Part shown: positions 18,886 to 29,844 of the stretch, in pieces | Layout of the letters: every line of letters starts with the position of its first letter | Numbering within the stretch: the stretch's first letter is position 1 | Assembly: GCA_030430565.1 (NCBI GenBank) | Contig: JAUIKS010000002.1 | Span: 434,001-498,000 of the forward strand | Length of the DNA: 64,000 bases | Source: Polyangia bacterium | GTDB lineage: Bacteria; Myxococcota_A; Polyangia; Nannocystales; Nannocystaceae | Reading direction: 5' to 3' | Program-made: the position numbers and the translations under genes | Notes under the pieces: generated by a model | What the model was told of the DNA's origin: nothing | Database searches by the model: none | What the model saw: the letters and a program-made list of their open reading frames with translations, nothing else

Positions 18886-20232
18886 ATGGACTTCGAGGAG
18901 CGCGAAGAGCACGACGACACCGGCTTTGGCGAGACCAGCCGGTACGCGGCCCATCTCGATCGAGGGTGGTCGATGCTCGATCGCGGCGAATTCGACGCCG
19001 CGCGCAATTCTGCGCACCACGCACGGCGAATTCGTGGCGAGGCGCCCGACGCGGCCGTGCTGCTCGGGGCGATCGCGCTCGCCGAGGGAGATCCCCAGGA
19101 GGGGCTTCGTTGGTACGATACCGCGCTCGAGCTCGACCCCGAGTACTGCGAGCCCTACGTCGCGGCCGCTCAGATCTCGTTCTTTGACCTCGGCGACCCC
19201 GAGCGCGCCCTCGAGTACTGCGACGAGGCCCTCGAGATGGCCATCGTCAGCGCGATCGAGACCCTGGACCTTCAGCTCCTCGCCGCCGAGTGCGAGGTCT
19301 CGCTCGGCCGGGACAACGAGGCGCAAGCGCGCCTAGAGCCGCTCGCCGAGCATCGACTCATCGAGTCCTTGCTCGCGTATCGCGAGCCGCGCGAGGACGC
19401 CGACGCGTCTGATGACGATGACGAGGCTGCGGACGCCGCCGCTGCGGACGCGAGGGCCGCGCTGGCGCCCGAGCTCGAGCGCGACGAAGACGGCGAGCCG
19501 CTCGACCCGGAGGAGCGCGAGCTGCAGATCCAGCGCGTCCTGCACTTCTGCCTGCGGATGTGTCGGCTCTGGCTCGACATCGCCAACGTCGAGGACGCGC
19601 TCAAGATCCTGCGGGTGCTCGTCGACCGCTACCCGAGCAGCGGTGACGCCTGGCACCTACTCAGCGAGGCCGAGTTCCTCGGCAACGACCCCCGCGCGAG
19701 CTGCCACGCGGCGCTTCGCGTGTACCGTCTCGACGCCCAGCTCAAGCCCCCCGAGTGGGTCCCGAACGCGGCCCAGCTCAATCGCAAGATCGTCCAGACG
19801 CTCGGCAGCTGCGCGGACGAAGCCCTGCGTGAGCTGAGCCGACGACGTCTCGCGCTCGTGCTGCTGATCCACGATGTCCCCTCGATCGAGCTGATCCTCG
19901 AGGGCGTTGACCCGCGGGTCCCAGCCCTCGCGCTCACGACGCGGGCACCCGTCGACAGCGATGAGGACAGCGCGCCGCTGCTCACCGGCCTGGCGATCTA
20001 CCGGCGCAACATTATGCGGCTCGCCCGCAGCCCCGAGCAGTTCGACCAAGAGCTGCGCTTCGCGGTGCTCGACGAGCTCGCCTGTGCGCTGCAATTCCCC
20101 AACGAGCGACGCATCAAGCTCGGGCTCCCGCCGCTCCCAGCGCTCGGAGAGTCCGACGACGAAGGCGAGTCGGAGGACGGCGATGTGCGCCCCGCCCGCG
20201 AACGCCGTCGGCGTAAGCGGATGCACTCTTGA
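18886..20232 (+). CDS. TPR protein fused to a degenerate (inactive) Zincin_1-type domain
   Basis: A 448-residue cytoplasmic protein. Residues about 15-140 form TPR-like helices, and an acidic, Ala-rich linker occupies roughly residues 175-215. A second helical stretch follows, and the C-terminal 120 residues match the layout of the small minimal metallopeptidase family (PF06262): a IHDVPS segment, then IYRRNIMRLARSPEQF, then the helix that normally carries HExxH. Here that motif reads DELAC (residues 396-400): the Glu is kept but both zinc-binding His are gone. The protein is therefore probably a non-catalytic derivative. The start at 18886 is the first ATG after a TATACC -10-like box. It is divergent from the LpoA-like gene and convergent with dnaE, only 2 bases apart. 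Confidence 0.7.
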   Translation: MDFEEREEHDDTGFGETSRYAAHLDRGWSMLDRGEFDAARNSAHHARRIRGEAPDAAVLLGAIALAEGDPQEGLRWYDTALELDPEYCEPYVAAAQISFFDLGDPERALEYCDEALEMAIVSAIETLDLQLLAAECEVSLGRDNEAQARLEPLAEHRLIESLLAYREPREDADASDDDDEAADAAAADARAALAPELERDEDGEPLDPEERELQIQRVLHFCLRMCRLWLDIANVEDALKILRVLVDRYPSSGDAWHLLSEAEFLGNDPRASCHAALRVYRLDAQLKPPEWVPNAAQLNRKIVQTLGSCADEALRELSRRRLALVLLIHDVPSIELILEGVDPRVPALALTTRAPVDSDEDSAPLLTGLAIYRRNIMRLARSPEQFDQELRFAVLDELACALQFPNERRIKLGLPPLPALGESDDEGESEDGDVRPARERRRRKRMHS

Positions 20233-20234
20233 CG

Positions 20235-24065
<3,831 letters not shown>

Positions 24066-24146
24066 GGAGCGGGCACAGTACCTGGTTTTGTCGGGCCCGT
24101 TCGCGACCGCGGGCGCCGCGCCCGGCGCCGTGAGTCCACGCGAACG

Positions 24147-25295
24147 CTACAGCTCGCCCTGCGCTTCGCGCTTCGAGGACGACTTCTTCTTCTTTTTCAG
24201 CTTCTTCATCTTGGTCGCGCCGCTCTTCTTCTGGCTCTTGTCCTCCCGCGGCGCCGAGCCGAGCAGGATGGCGATCCAGCGCAGATCGTCGATCTGCTCA
24301 AAGATGATCTTGATCACCATCGTCAGCGGCACCGAGAGCAGCATGCCGACGGGCCCCCAGATCCACTCCCAGATGATCAACGAGGCGAACACCACCAGCG
24401 GCGAGAGCCCGAGGCTGTCGCCCATCACCTTGGGCTCGACCATGTTGCCCCAGAAGGTGTTGATGACGATGTAGCCGGCCCCGAGGATCGCCATGCTCGT
24501 CGGCCCGTCCATCACGAGCGCGACCAGGCAGGCCGGGATCGCGGCGATGATCGAGCCGATCATCGGGATAAAGTTGAGGAAGAAGGCGACGACCCCCCAC
24601 AGCACCGGGAAGTCGACCCCCATGATGCTGCACCAGGCGACGACCGTGAGGCCGGTGAGGAGCGAGATCAGCGTCTTGAGCCAGAGGTAGCGCTGGATCT
24701 CGAGGGCGATCTTGCCGGTCTGGGTGAGCACGTAGTCAGGGTCGCTGAAGCCCGCCCGCAGCTTGCGCGAGAAGCCCGAGACCTCGAGCAGCGCGAACAC
24801 CAGCGTCAGGATCACCATCGTGGTGTTCGTCAGCGCCGTGAGCAGGCCGTTGAGGGTGCTCCCGAGCACGTCGAGGACCTGCCCCGGCTCGATGCCGCGG
24901 TAGACGTCGTCCATCGAGACCTCGACGCCGAGGCTGCGGAGCCACTGGACGCCGGACTGCGCCTGCTCGAGCAGGCGCTTTCGGTAGGTCGGCACGGCGG
25001 CCCGGAACTGCCGAACCGTGGTCCCCAGCAGCACGCTGAAGCCCACGAGCAGCGCCAGCACCGCCGTCACGACCACGCTCACCGCGGCCCACGAGGGCCA
25101 GCGTCGGCGCTCGAGCGCGAGCACCGGCGGCGCGCTGAGGAAGGTTAAAAACAGCGCGACCAAGAACGGCAAGACGATGTCGCCGGACTGCTTGAGGCCA
25201 GCGATCACGATGATCAGCGCCGCGATGTTGACCAGCGGCCCGGGCCGCTTCTTGGGGCGGGCGAACACTCCGGAAAGCTCGCTCTTGCCGCTCAC
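24147..25295 (-). CDS. AI-2E family transporter, short form
   Basis: A 382-residue polytopic membrane protein of the same family as the 966-2450 gene but without the long soluble insertion. Hydrophobic segments start at IAALIIVIAGL and DIVLPFLVALFLTFLSA. The conserved C-terminal block includes VVAFFLNFIPMIGSIIAA and EPKVMGDSLGLSP. The last 30 residues are a Lys/Ser-rich cytoplasmic tail (KMKKLKKKKKSSSKR). Substrate unknown; family members have been proposed to export autoinducer-2 or to exchange ions. It lies 81 bases upstream of dnaE on the same strand, so the two may be cotranscribed, though a separate dnaE promoter in the gap is possible. Confidence 0.85.
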   Translation of the reverse strand: MSGKSELSGVFARPKKRPGPLVNIAALIIVIAGLKQSGDIVLPFLVALFLTFLSAPPVLALERRRWPSWAAVSVVVTAVLALLVGFSVLLGTTVRQFRAAVPTYRKRLLEQAQSGVQWLRSLGVEVSMDDVYRGIEPGQVLDVLGSTLNGLLTALTNTTMVILTLVFALLEVSGFSRKLRAGFSDPDYVLTQTGKIALEIQRYLWLKTLISLLTGLTVVAWCSIMGVDFPVLWGVVAFFLNFIPMIGSIIAAIPACLVALVMDGPTSMAILGAGYIVINTFWGNMVEPKVMGDSLGLSPLVVFASLIIWEWIWGPVGMLLSVPLTMVIKIIFEQIDDLRWIAILLGSAPREDKSQKKSGATKMKKLKKKKKSSSKREAQGEL

Positions 25296-25530
25296 GCCGC
25301 GAGTATACAGCCCGGCCCGCGCGCCTTCGTGGGTTTCCGCATATCGCGGCCTGCGCTACTCCTGGCGTCGCTCTACTGCGTTCTGCTAGCGTCCGCCCGC
25401 GAGCGTGAGCGCCCGCCAACGCCGCCGCGGACGCGCGCGGTGACGGGCGCGACGAGCTTCGTCACACCTGCTCGCAACGACAGATTCACCTCGACACGAC
25501 TTCGAACACGAACTCGGAAACGAGCCCGAT
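25296..25530. other. Divergent promoter region between the AI-2E permease gene and ndk
   Basis: A 235-base region separating two divergent genes, so it must contain both promoters. A palindromic-looking run GCGGACGCGCGC and several CGCG clusters are present, but no clear -35/-10 pair or operator could be singled out. No coding region is supported here. Confidence 0.35.
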
Positions 25531-25950
25531 ATGCAACGCACCTTCGCCATCATCAAACCCGACGCCGTCGCCGCTGGTAACCAGGGCGCCATCATCTCGC
25601 GCATCCAGAGCGAGGGCCTGCGGGTCGTCGCGGCCAAGAGCCTCCGCCTCAGCGAGAAGCAGGCGCAGGGCTTCTACGCCGTCCACAAAGCGCGGCCGTT
25701 CTTCGGCGCCCTCGTCACCTTCATGACCGAGGGCCCCGTGCTCGCCATGGTCTTGGAGGGCGAGAACGCGATCAAGCGCTGGCGTGACCTCATGGGGCCG
25801 ACCAACGCCTCCGAGGCGCCCAAGGACACGCTCCGCGGGCAGTTCGGCACCAACATCGAGCGCAACGCGACCCACGGCTCCGACGCGCCCGAGACCGCGG
25901 CCTACGAGATCGGCTTCTTCTTCAGCGGCCTCGAGCTGGCCGGGCTCTAG
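25531..25950 (+). CDS. ndk: Nucleoside diphosphate kinase
   Basis: A 139-residue protein of normal family length. It transfers the gamma-phosphate of ATP to nucleoside diphosphates through a phosphohistidine. The N-terminus has the conserved TFAIIKPDAV, and the active-site segment IERNATHGSD carries the catalytic His at residue 115. Other conserved stretches are FYAVHKARPFFGALVTFM and the MGPTN loop. It is followed after 9 bases by rlmN on the same strand, forming a likely two-gene operon, an arrangement seen in several bacterial groups. The start ATG at 25531 is at the first residue of the family alignment. Confidence 0.97.
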   Translation: MQRTFAIIKPDAVAAGNQGAIISRIQSEGLRVVAAKSLRLSEKQAQGFYAVHKARPFFGALVTFMTEGPVLAMVLEGENAIKRWRDLMGPTNASEAPKDTLRGQFGTNIERNATHGSDAPETAAYEIGFFFSGLELAGL

Positions 25951-25959
25951 GGAGCCCCT

Positions 25960-27108
25960 GTGAGCGATCTGGTCGCCATCCGCGGCCCCGAGCGCCCCCT
26001 GCCCAAGGGGGATGATCGGGGCCGTCCCAATCTTCGGGGTATGAGCCGCGATGAGCTCGGCGAGTGGTTGCTCGGCGAGCTCGAGATGAAGCGCTTCCGC
26101 GGCGACCAGGTGTTCTCGTGGCTGCACGACAAGCGCGTCGCCAGCTTCGAGGCGATGAGCAACGTCTCGGCCCGCGATCGCGCGCGCCTCGAGACCCGCG
26201 CCTCGCTCGCGCGGCTGACCGTCGACACCATCGCCCGCGCCGCCGACGGCACGCGCAAGCTGAAGCTGCGCACCGCCGACGACCAGGCGCTCGAGAGCGT
26301 GCTGATCCCCAACGACGATCGCGGGCTCACGCTCTGCGTCTCGTCGCAGGTCGGCTGCTGCCTGACGTGCGCGTTCTGTGCGACCGCGAGCCTCGGCTTT
26401 CGCCGCAACCTCGCTACCTGGGAGATCGTCGATCAGGTCTACCAGGCCCAGGACCTGCTCGTGCAGGAGGCGCGGGAGCGCGGCGACGAGTGGCCCGCGC
26501 GCGTCACCAACCTCGTGTTCATGGGTATGGGCGAGCCGCTCGCCAACTACAACCAGGTCAAGCGCGCGATCGCGATCTTGACCCACGACCGCGGCGCCGG
26601 GATCGCGGGACGTCGCATCACGATCTCGAGCGCGGGCCTGGTCCCGGCGATCGAGCGCTTCGGCCGCGAGGGCCTGGGCCACGAGGTCGGCCTCGCGATC
26701 AGCCTCAACGCGACGACCGACGTCGTGCGCGACCGCGTGATGCCGATCAACACGCGCTGGAAGATCGCCGAGCTGCTCGCGGCGGTCGAGCGCGTGCCGA
26801 TCAAGCGGCGGCGACGCGTGACCTTTGAGTACGTGCTGCTCGCCGACGTGAACGACCGCGACGAGGACGCGCTCCGCCTGCACAACCTCGTCGGTCGCAT
26901 GCGCTGCCAGATCAACGTCATCCCGTTTAACCCGCACCCGCACGCGCCGTTTCGCCGGCCGTCGCAGCGGCGCGTCGATCGCTTCCTCTCGCTGTGCCGC
27001 GGGTACGGGCTGCGCGCCTTCGTCCGCACGCCGCGGGGCGACGACATCGGCGCGGCCTGTGGGCAGCTGGCCCTCGAGACACCTAGCTCAACAGTCGATG
27101 CACGCTGA
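25960..27108 (+). CDS. rlmN: 23S rRNA (adenine-2503-C2)-methyltransferase, dual-specificity radical SAM enzyme
   Basis: A 382-residue RlmN-type radical SAM methyltransferase acting on A2503 of 23S rRNA and, in many bacteria, A37 of some tRNAs. The cluster-binding cysteines are C133, C137 and C140. The LVFMGMGEPLANYN motif that contacts SAM is present, as is the second catalytic cysteine C367 in GAACGQL; the pair of methyl-shuttle cysteines is thus complete. The start is a GTG at 25960 with GGGA upstream. It is 9 bases after ndk. Its last 21 bases overlap the end of the convergent sigZ gene. This housekeeping radical SAM enzyme is unrelated to the island at 35-55 kb. Confidence 0.96.
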   Translation: MSDLVAIRGPERPLPKGDDRGRPNLRGMSRDELGEWLLGELEMKRFRGDQVFSWLHDKRVASFEAMSNVSARDRARLETRASLARLTVDTIARAADGTRKLKLRTADDQALESVLIPNDDRGLTLCVSSQVGCCLTCAFCATASLGFRRNLATWEIVDQVYQAQDLLVQEARERGDEWPARVTNLVFMGMGEPLANYNQVKRAIAILTHDRGAGIAGRRITISSAGLVPAIERFGREGLGHEVGLAISLNATTDVVRDRVMPINTRWKIAELLAAVERVPIKRRRRVTFEYVLLADVNDRDEDALRLHNLVGRMRCQINVIPFNPHPHAPFRRPSQRRVDRFLSLCRGYGLRAFVRTPRGDDIGAACGQLALETPSSTVDAR

Positions 27109-27759
27109 GCAGCTCGAGCGCGCCCGGTAGTCGTAGGGGCGACCGCGGCGATCGAGCTCGACGTGGCAGCAGCGCTCGAGCGCCCGGCGCAGGAGCGCCC
27201 GCCCCCGCTGGACCCGGGACTTGAGCCCGGAGCGCGAGAGCCCGAGCCGCTCGGCCGCCTCGCGCTGGGACACGCCCTCGAGCTCGACGAGCCGGATGGC
27301 GTCGCGGTAGTGCTCGGGCAGCTCGTCGACCACCGCGCCGAGCCACTGGGCCAATCGAGCGTTCCCCGCCGCGACCTCATGGCTCTCCGGATCGGCGCGC
27401 GGCGACCGACCGAGCTCGAGCTCGCCCCGGGCCCGATCGACGGGGTCGAGCTCGACGTCGCCGAGCGTTCGACGCGCGTCGCGTCCATCGCCACGCCGGT
27501 AGTGGTCCGCGACCACGTTGCGCGCGATTCGGAACACCCAGCCCGCGACGCGCTCCTCGTCGCGGAGCTGATGCGCGCGCCCGTGGACGCGGAGGAACAC
27601 CTCCTGCAGCAGGTCTTCGGCTGTCGCCGGGTCGCCGACGCGACGGCGAAGGAACACGCTGAGCTCGTCGCCGAAGGTCTGGGCGATGGCGCCCGAGACC
27701 GCGGCGGGATCGGCCGCGGCCGTCGGGGCCGTGTTGGGTGCGAGAGGCTCGATCGTCAT
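27088..27759 (-). CDS. sigZ: ECF-type RNA polymerase sigma factor, SigZ family
   Basis: A 223-residue sigma factor with region 2 (TAEDLLQEVFLRVHGRA, then VAGWVFRIARNVVADHYRR) and region 4 (GVSQREAAERLGLSRSGLKS) separated by a roughly 50-residue linker. The C-terminal extension is typical of SigZ: CCHVELDRRGRPYDY followed by a CSACIDC cluster, five cysteines in 27 residues. The cysteines suggest metal or thiol sensing, though this is inference. It lies 18 bases downstream of the arsI-like gene on the same strand, so both are probably on one transcript and the sigma factor may respond to arsenical or metal stress. No anti-sigma factor gene is adjacent. The gene is convergent with rlmN and overlaps it by 21 bases. 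Confidence 0.88.
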   Translation of the reverse strand: MTIEPLAPNTAPTAAADPAAVSGAIAQTFGDELSVFLRRRVGDPATAEDLLQEVFLRVHGRAHQLRDEERVAGWVFRIARNVVADHYRRGDGRDARRTLGDVELDPVDRARGELELGRSPRADPESHEVAAGNARLAQWLGAVVDELPEHYRDAIRLVELEGVSQREAAERLGLSRSGLKSRVQRGRALLRRALERCCHVELDRRGRPYDYRARSSCSACIDC

Positions 27760-27777
27760 CGTCCGCGGCTTTCTTCG

Positions 27778-28362
27778 CTAGGCGCAGCAGCTCGGCGCGC
27801 AGCAGGCGGCGCTGTCCTCGGTCGTGGGCTCCGGCGCCACCGCGCCGGCGGGGATCCGCTCGTAGCGCGGCGCGTCGGCCTTGGTGACCACGAAGATCTC
27901 CCAGCGGTGACCGTCGGGATCCTGGGCCCAGATCTTGTCCTGCACCGCGTAGCAGCAGCTGACCTGCTCTTCGGTTAAGGTCTCGAGCCCCGCCGCCTCG
28001 AGCCGCGCCTTGGCGGTCGCCACGGCCTCGGTGGACTTGACCTGGATGCCGAAGTGCCGCGGCCCCGTGTGCTCGCGCAGCAGCTCGACCAGCGCCGCGG
28101 GCGACTGATTGAGCGTGAAGTTGACCGGCGGCTCCGCGACCTCGAACTTCGCGTAGCCCTCGCGGACCTTGGTCGGCTCCTGGCCGAACAGCTCGCGGTA
28201 GAAGTCGATGGAGCGCGCGACGTCGCGCACCGCGATCGCCACGTGCACGCGGCTCGTCGTGGCGAATTCGACGGCGGAGTTGTGGGCTGGACCGTCGGTG
28301 GAGGGGGCGCGGGCGCAGCAGCCGGACGACTCAGATTTCGTGGTGTTGATGGGTGTATCCAT
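27778..28362 (-). CDS. arsI: ArsI/CadI family dioxygenase (C-As lyase-like, VOC fold)
   Basis: A 194-residue protein of the vicinal-oxygen-chelate superfamily. Family ArsI enzymes use Fe(II) to cleave the carbon-arsenic bond of trivalent methylated or aromatic arsenicals. Likely metal ligands are the His in RVHVAIAV, the His in RHFGIQVK and the Glu in WEIFVV. The arsenic-binding vicinal pair is C136-C137 in EEQVSCCYAVQDK, the family signature. The ends carry extra cysteine pairs: SGCCARA near the N-terminus and CCAPSCCA at the C-terminus. The start at 28362 has AGGACA about 8 bases upstream. It is first in an operon with sigZ. CadI-like cadmium-responsive function is the alternative. Confidence 0.88.
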   Translation of the reverse strand: MDTPINTTKSESSGCCARAPSTDGPAHNSAVEFATTSRVHVAIAVRDVARSIDFYRELFGQEPTKVREGYAKFEVAEPPVNFTLNQSPAALVELLREHTGPRHFGIQVKSTEAVATAKARLEAAGLETLTEEQVSCCYAVQDKIWAQDPDGHRWEIFVVTKADAPRYERIPAGAVAPEPTTEDSAACCAPSCCA

Positions 28363-28414
28363 GGTGTGTCCTGTTCTGCTCCCTCAGACGCCGGCGCCCG
28401 CGAAGCGGACGCAG

Positions 28415-28428
28415 GTTTTTTTATAGCG
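28415..28428 (-). promoter_or_regulatory. AT-rich -10-like element upstream of arsI
   Basis: On the minus strand the run GCTATAAAAAAACC lies about 60 bases upstream of the arsI start. It is the only AT-rich patch in the gap and contains TATAAA. No good -35 box sits 17 bases upstream, which would be consistent with an activator or alternative sigma factor. Confidence 0.4.
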
Positions 28429-28431
28429 CCC

Positions 28432-28491
28432 AAAACGAGCGGGCCGACCCCGGGAGGGGCCGGCCCGTCGGCTCGCTACGTGATCGTAGCG
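28432..28491 (-). terminator. Terminator-like hairpins after the TonB/AgmX-like gene
   Basis: In the minus direction after the stop at 28507 there is a 7-base-pair hairpin CGCTACG/CGTAGCG with a TGAT loop (28474-28491). A 12-base-pair stem with one mismatch follows (28440-28451 with 28456-28467), succeeded by GCTCGTTTTGG. The T run is only four long, so a moderate terminator. Confidence 0.55.
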
Positions 28492-28506
28492 GGCGGGGGT
28501 CGGGGC

Positions 28507-29583
28507 TCAGAACCGCACGGTCACCTGGGTGCCCTGCTGCGGCGCGAGGGTCCGGTCGAAGCGCGAGGCCGCGAGCTTGCCTGCGACGCACTTGCCGAGC
28601 GCGCTCCCGGCCGCGCTCCCCAGGACCTTCGTGCTGATCACCTTGCCGGTGGCGCCGGCGATGGAGAGCTTGACCTGGACCTTATCGCCCGAGTCGGCCA
28701 GGTCCGCGCACTGGTTCCGCGCGTTGTTGCGCGCCGTGGCCGTCCCGGCCTTGAGCTGGGAGAGGCTGAGCTTGCTCGGCAGATCCGGCCCGCTCGGGGC
28801 GTCGGGCTTCGACGACTTCTTCGGCGAATCGTCCATGCAGGACTTGGGGTTGAGCAGGCACTCGACGGACATCTCGCGCGGCAGCTCCTCGGCCTTCTTC
28901 TTCGCCTTCTTCGCCTCGGGCTCGGCCTTCGGCGCGGGCTCGGCCTTCGCCTTCGCCTTGGCCTTCGCCTTGCTGCGCTTGCTCGACTTGCTCGACTTCG
29001 CGCGCTTGCGCGGCGCCGGAGCCAGCTCGGCGGTCTCCTCGTCGTCGAGGATCCGGTCCTCGTCCTCGTCCTCCTCGACATCGGAGATCAGCTCCTCCTC
29101 GTCGTCGGCCGAGGCGTCGACGCCCTCGCCGTTGTCGGACTCCAGCTCCATGAGCACAGGCGCGGCGACCTTCACCTCGTGCGTCGGCTGCGGGGTCGGC
29201 ATGCCGTGGTAGGCGACGCCGAAGAGGCCAGTGAGCACCGCGACGGAGACCGCCGCGATCGCGCCCTGAAGCAATCCGCGGGCCGCGGGCCGCGGCGCGG
29301 GGTCCGCGACGACCGGCCGAATCATGGCCGAGGCGGCGGAGAGCTCGCCGAGCGCGGCTTTCTGCTCGAAGTCGCTCGCGGCGGCCGGGGTTTTGTGCTG
29401 CTCCGCGTAGGTGCTCACGGCGATGTAGCCGGAACTCTCGGCGCTGCCGGCACTGGCGGCGGCAGCTGCGGGGGCCACAGGCCCCATACCTTCCACGCGG
29501 AACAGCGCGGAGTCCTCGCTACGAGCGCCGTGGAACGCGCGATCGGTGTTCGGGCCGGTCGTGGTCGGGTCGTTGCGGTACAT
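28507..29583 (-). CDS. Single-pass membrane protein with TonB/AgmX-like C-terminal domain
   Basis: A 358-residue protein. The first 100 residues are Ala/Ser-rich and probably cytoplasmic. A single membrane segment (GAIAAVSVAVLTGLFGV) is near residue 110. An acidic stretch and a Lys/Ala/Pro-rich stretch (about residues 140-230) could span the periplasm. The last 90 residues have the pattern VQVKLSIAGATGKVISTKV, a Cys in LGKCVAGKL and a final ASRFDRTL...VTVRF. This resembles the C-terminal domain of myxobacterial AgmX/PglI-type proteins and TonB-like energy transducers. Two Cys pairs (CLLNPKSC, NQC and GKC) could be disulfides. The start has AGGAAAGGAAC upstream. Substrate or partner unknown; a role in gliding or surface transport is only a possibility. 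Confidence 0.6.
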   Translation of the reverse strand: MYRNDPTTTGPNTDRAFHGARSEDSALFRVEGMGPVAPAAAAASAGSAESSGYIAVSTYAEQHKTPAAASDFEQKAALGELSAASAMIRPVVADPAPRPAARGLLQGAIAAVSVAVLTGLFGVAYHGMPTPQPTHEVKVAAPVLMELESDNGEGVDASADDEEELISDVEEDEDEDRILDDEETAELAPAPRKRAKSSKSSKRSKAKAKAKAKAEPAPKAEPEAKKAKKKAEELPREMSVECLLNPKSCMDDSPKKSSKPDAPSGPDLPSKLSLSQLKAGTATARNNARNQCADLADSGDKVQVKLSIAGATGKVISTKVLGSAAGSALGKCVAGKLAASRFDRTLAPQQGTQVTVRF

Positions 29584-29792
29584 GACGGTGTTCCTTTCCT
29601 GTGGCCGTCTCGCCTGGCAGCAACCGCGTTTCGCGGAATTCTTGCTGCCGGGGGCGGAGACGGTTGTCAGCGTAATGAGTGCGTTGGGTTCGCAGCCGGG
29701 ACAGCGGCGCTGCCTTGTTCACTGCGTTCACTCACATAGACGACCTACACCGGGGTCTATGCACCCCTTAACCGCAGGTTTACGTACGCAAA

Positions 29793-29821
29793 CGGCGCCC
29801 AACGCGCAAGCGCGGGCGCCG
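29793..29821 (-). terminator. Hairpin downstream of the choice-of-anchor-L lipoprotein gene
   Basis: CGGCGCCC (29793-29800) pairs with GGGCGCCG (29814-29821), and an inner CGCGC-AA-GCGCG can form as well. On the minus strand it follows the stop codon by 24 bases and is followed by TTTGCG. This is a strong stem with a weak T tract. Confidence 0.5.
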
Positions 29822-29844
29822 CCAGCGGTACGGTCCCTCTTCTA

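Noticed and set aside
18753-19007. Upstream extension of the LpoA-like lipoprotein
   Set aside because: It overlaps the start of the divergent TPR-zincin gene and would place the lipoprotein signal inside the protein.
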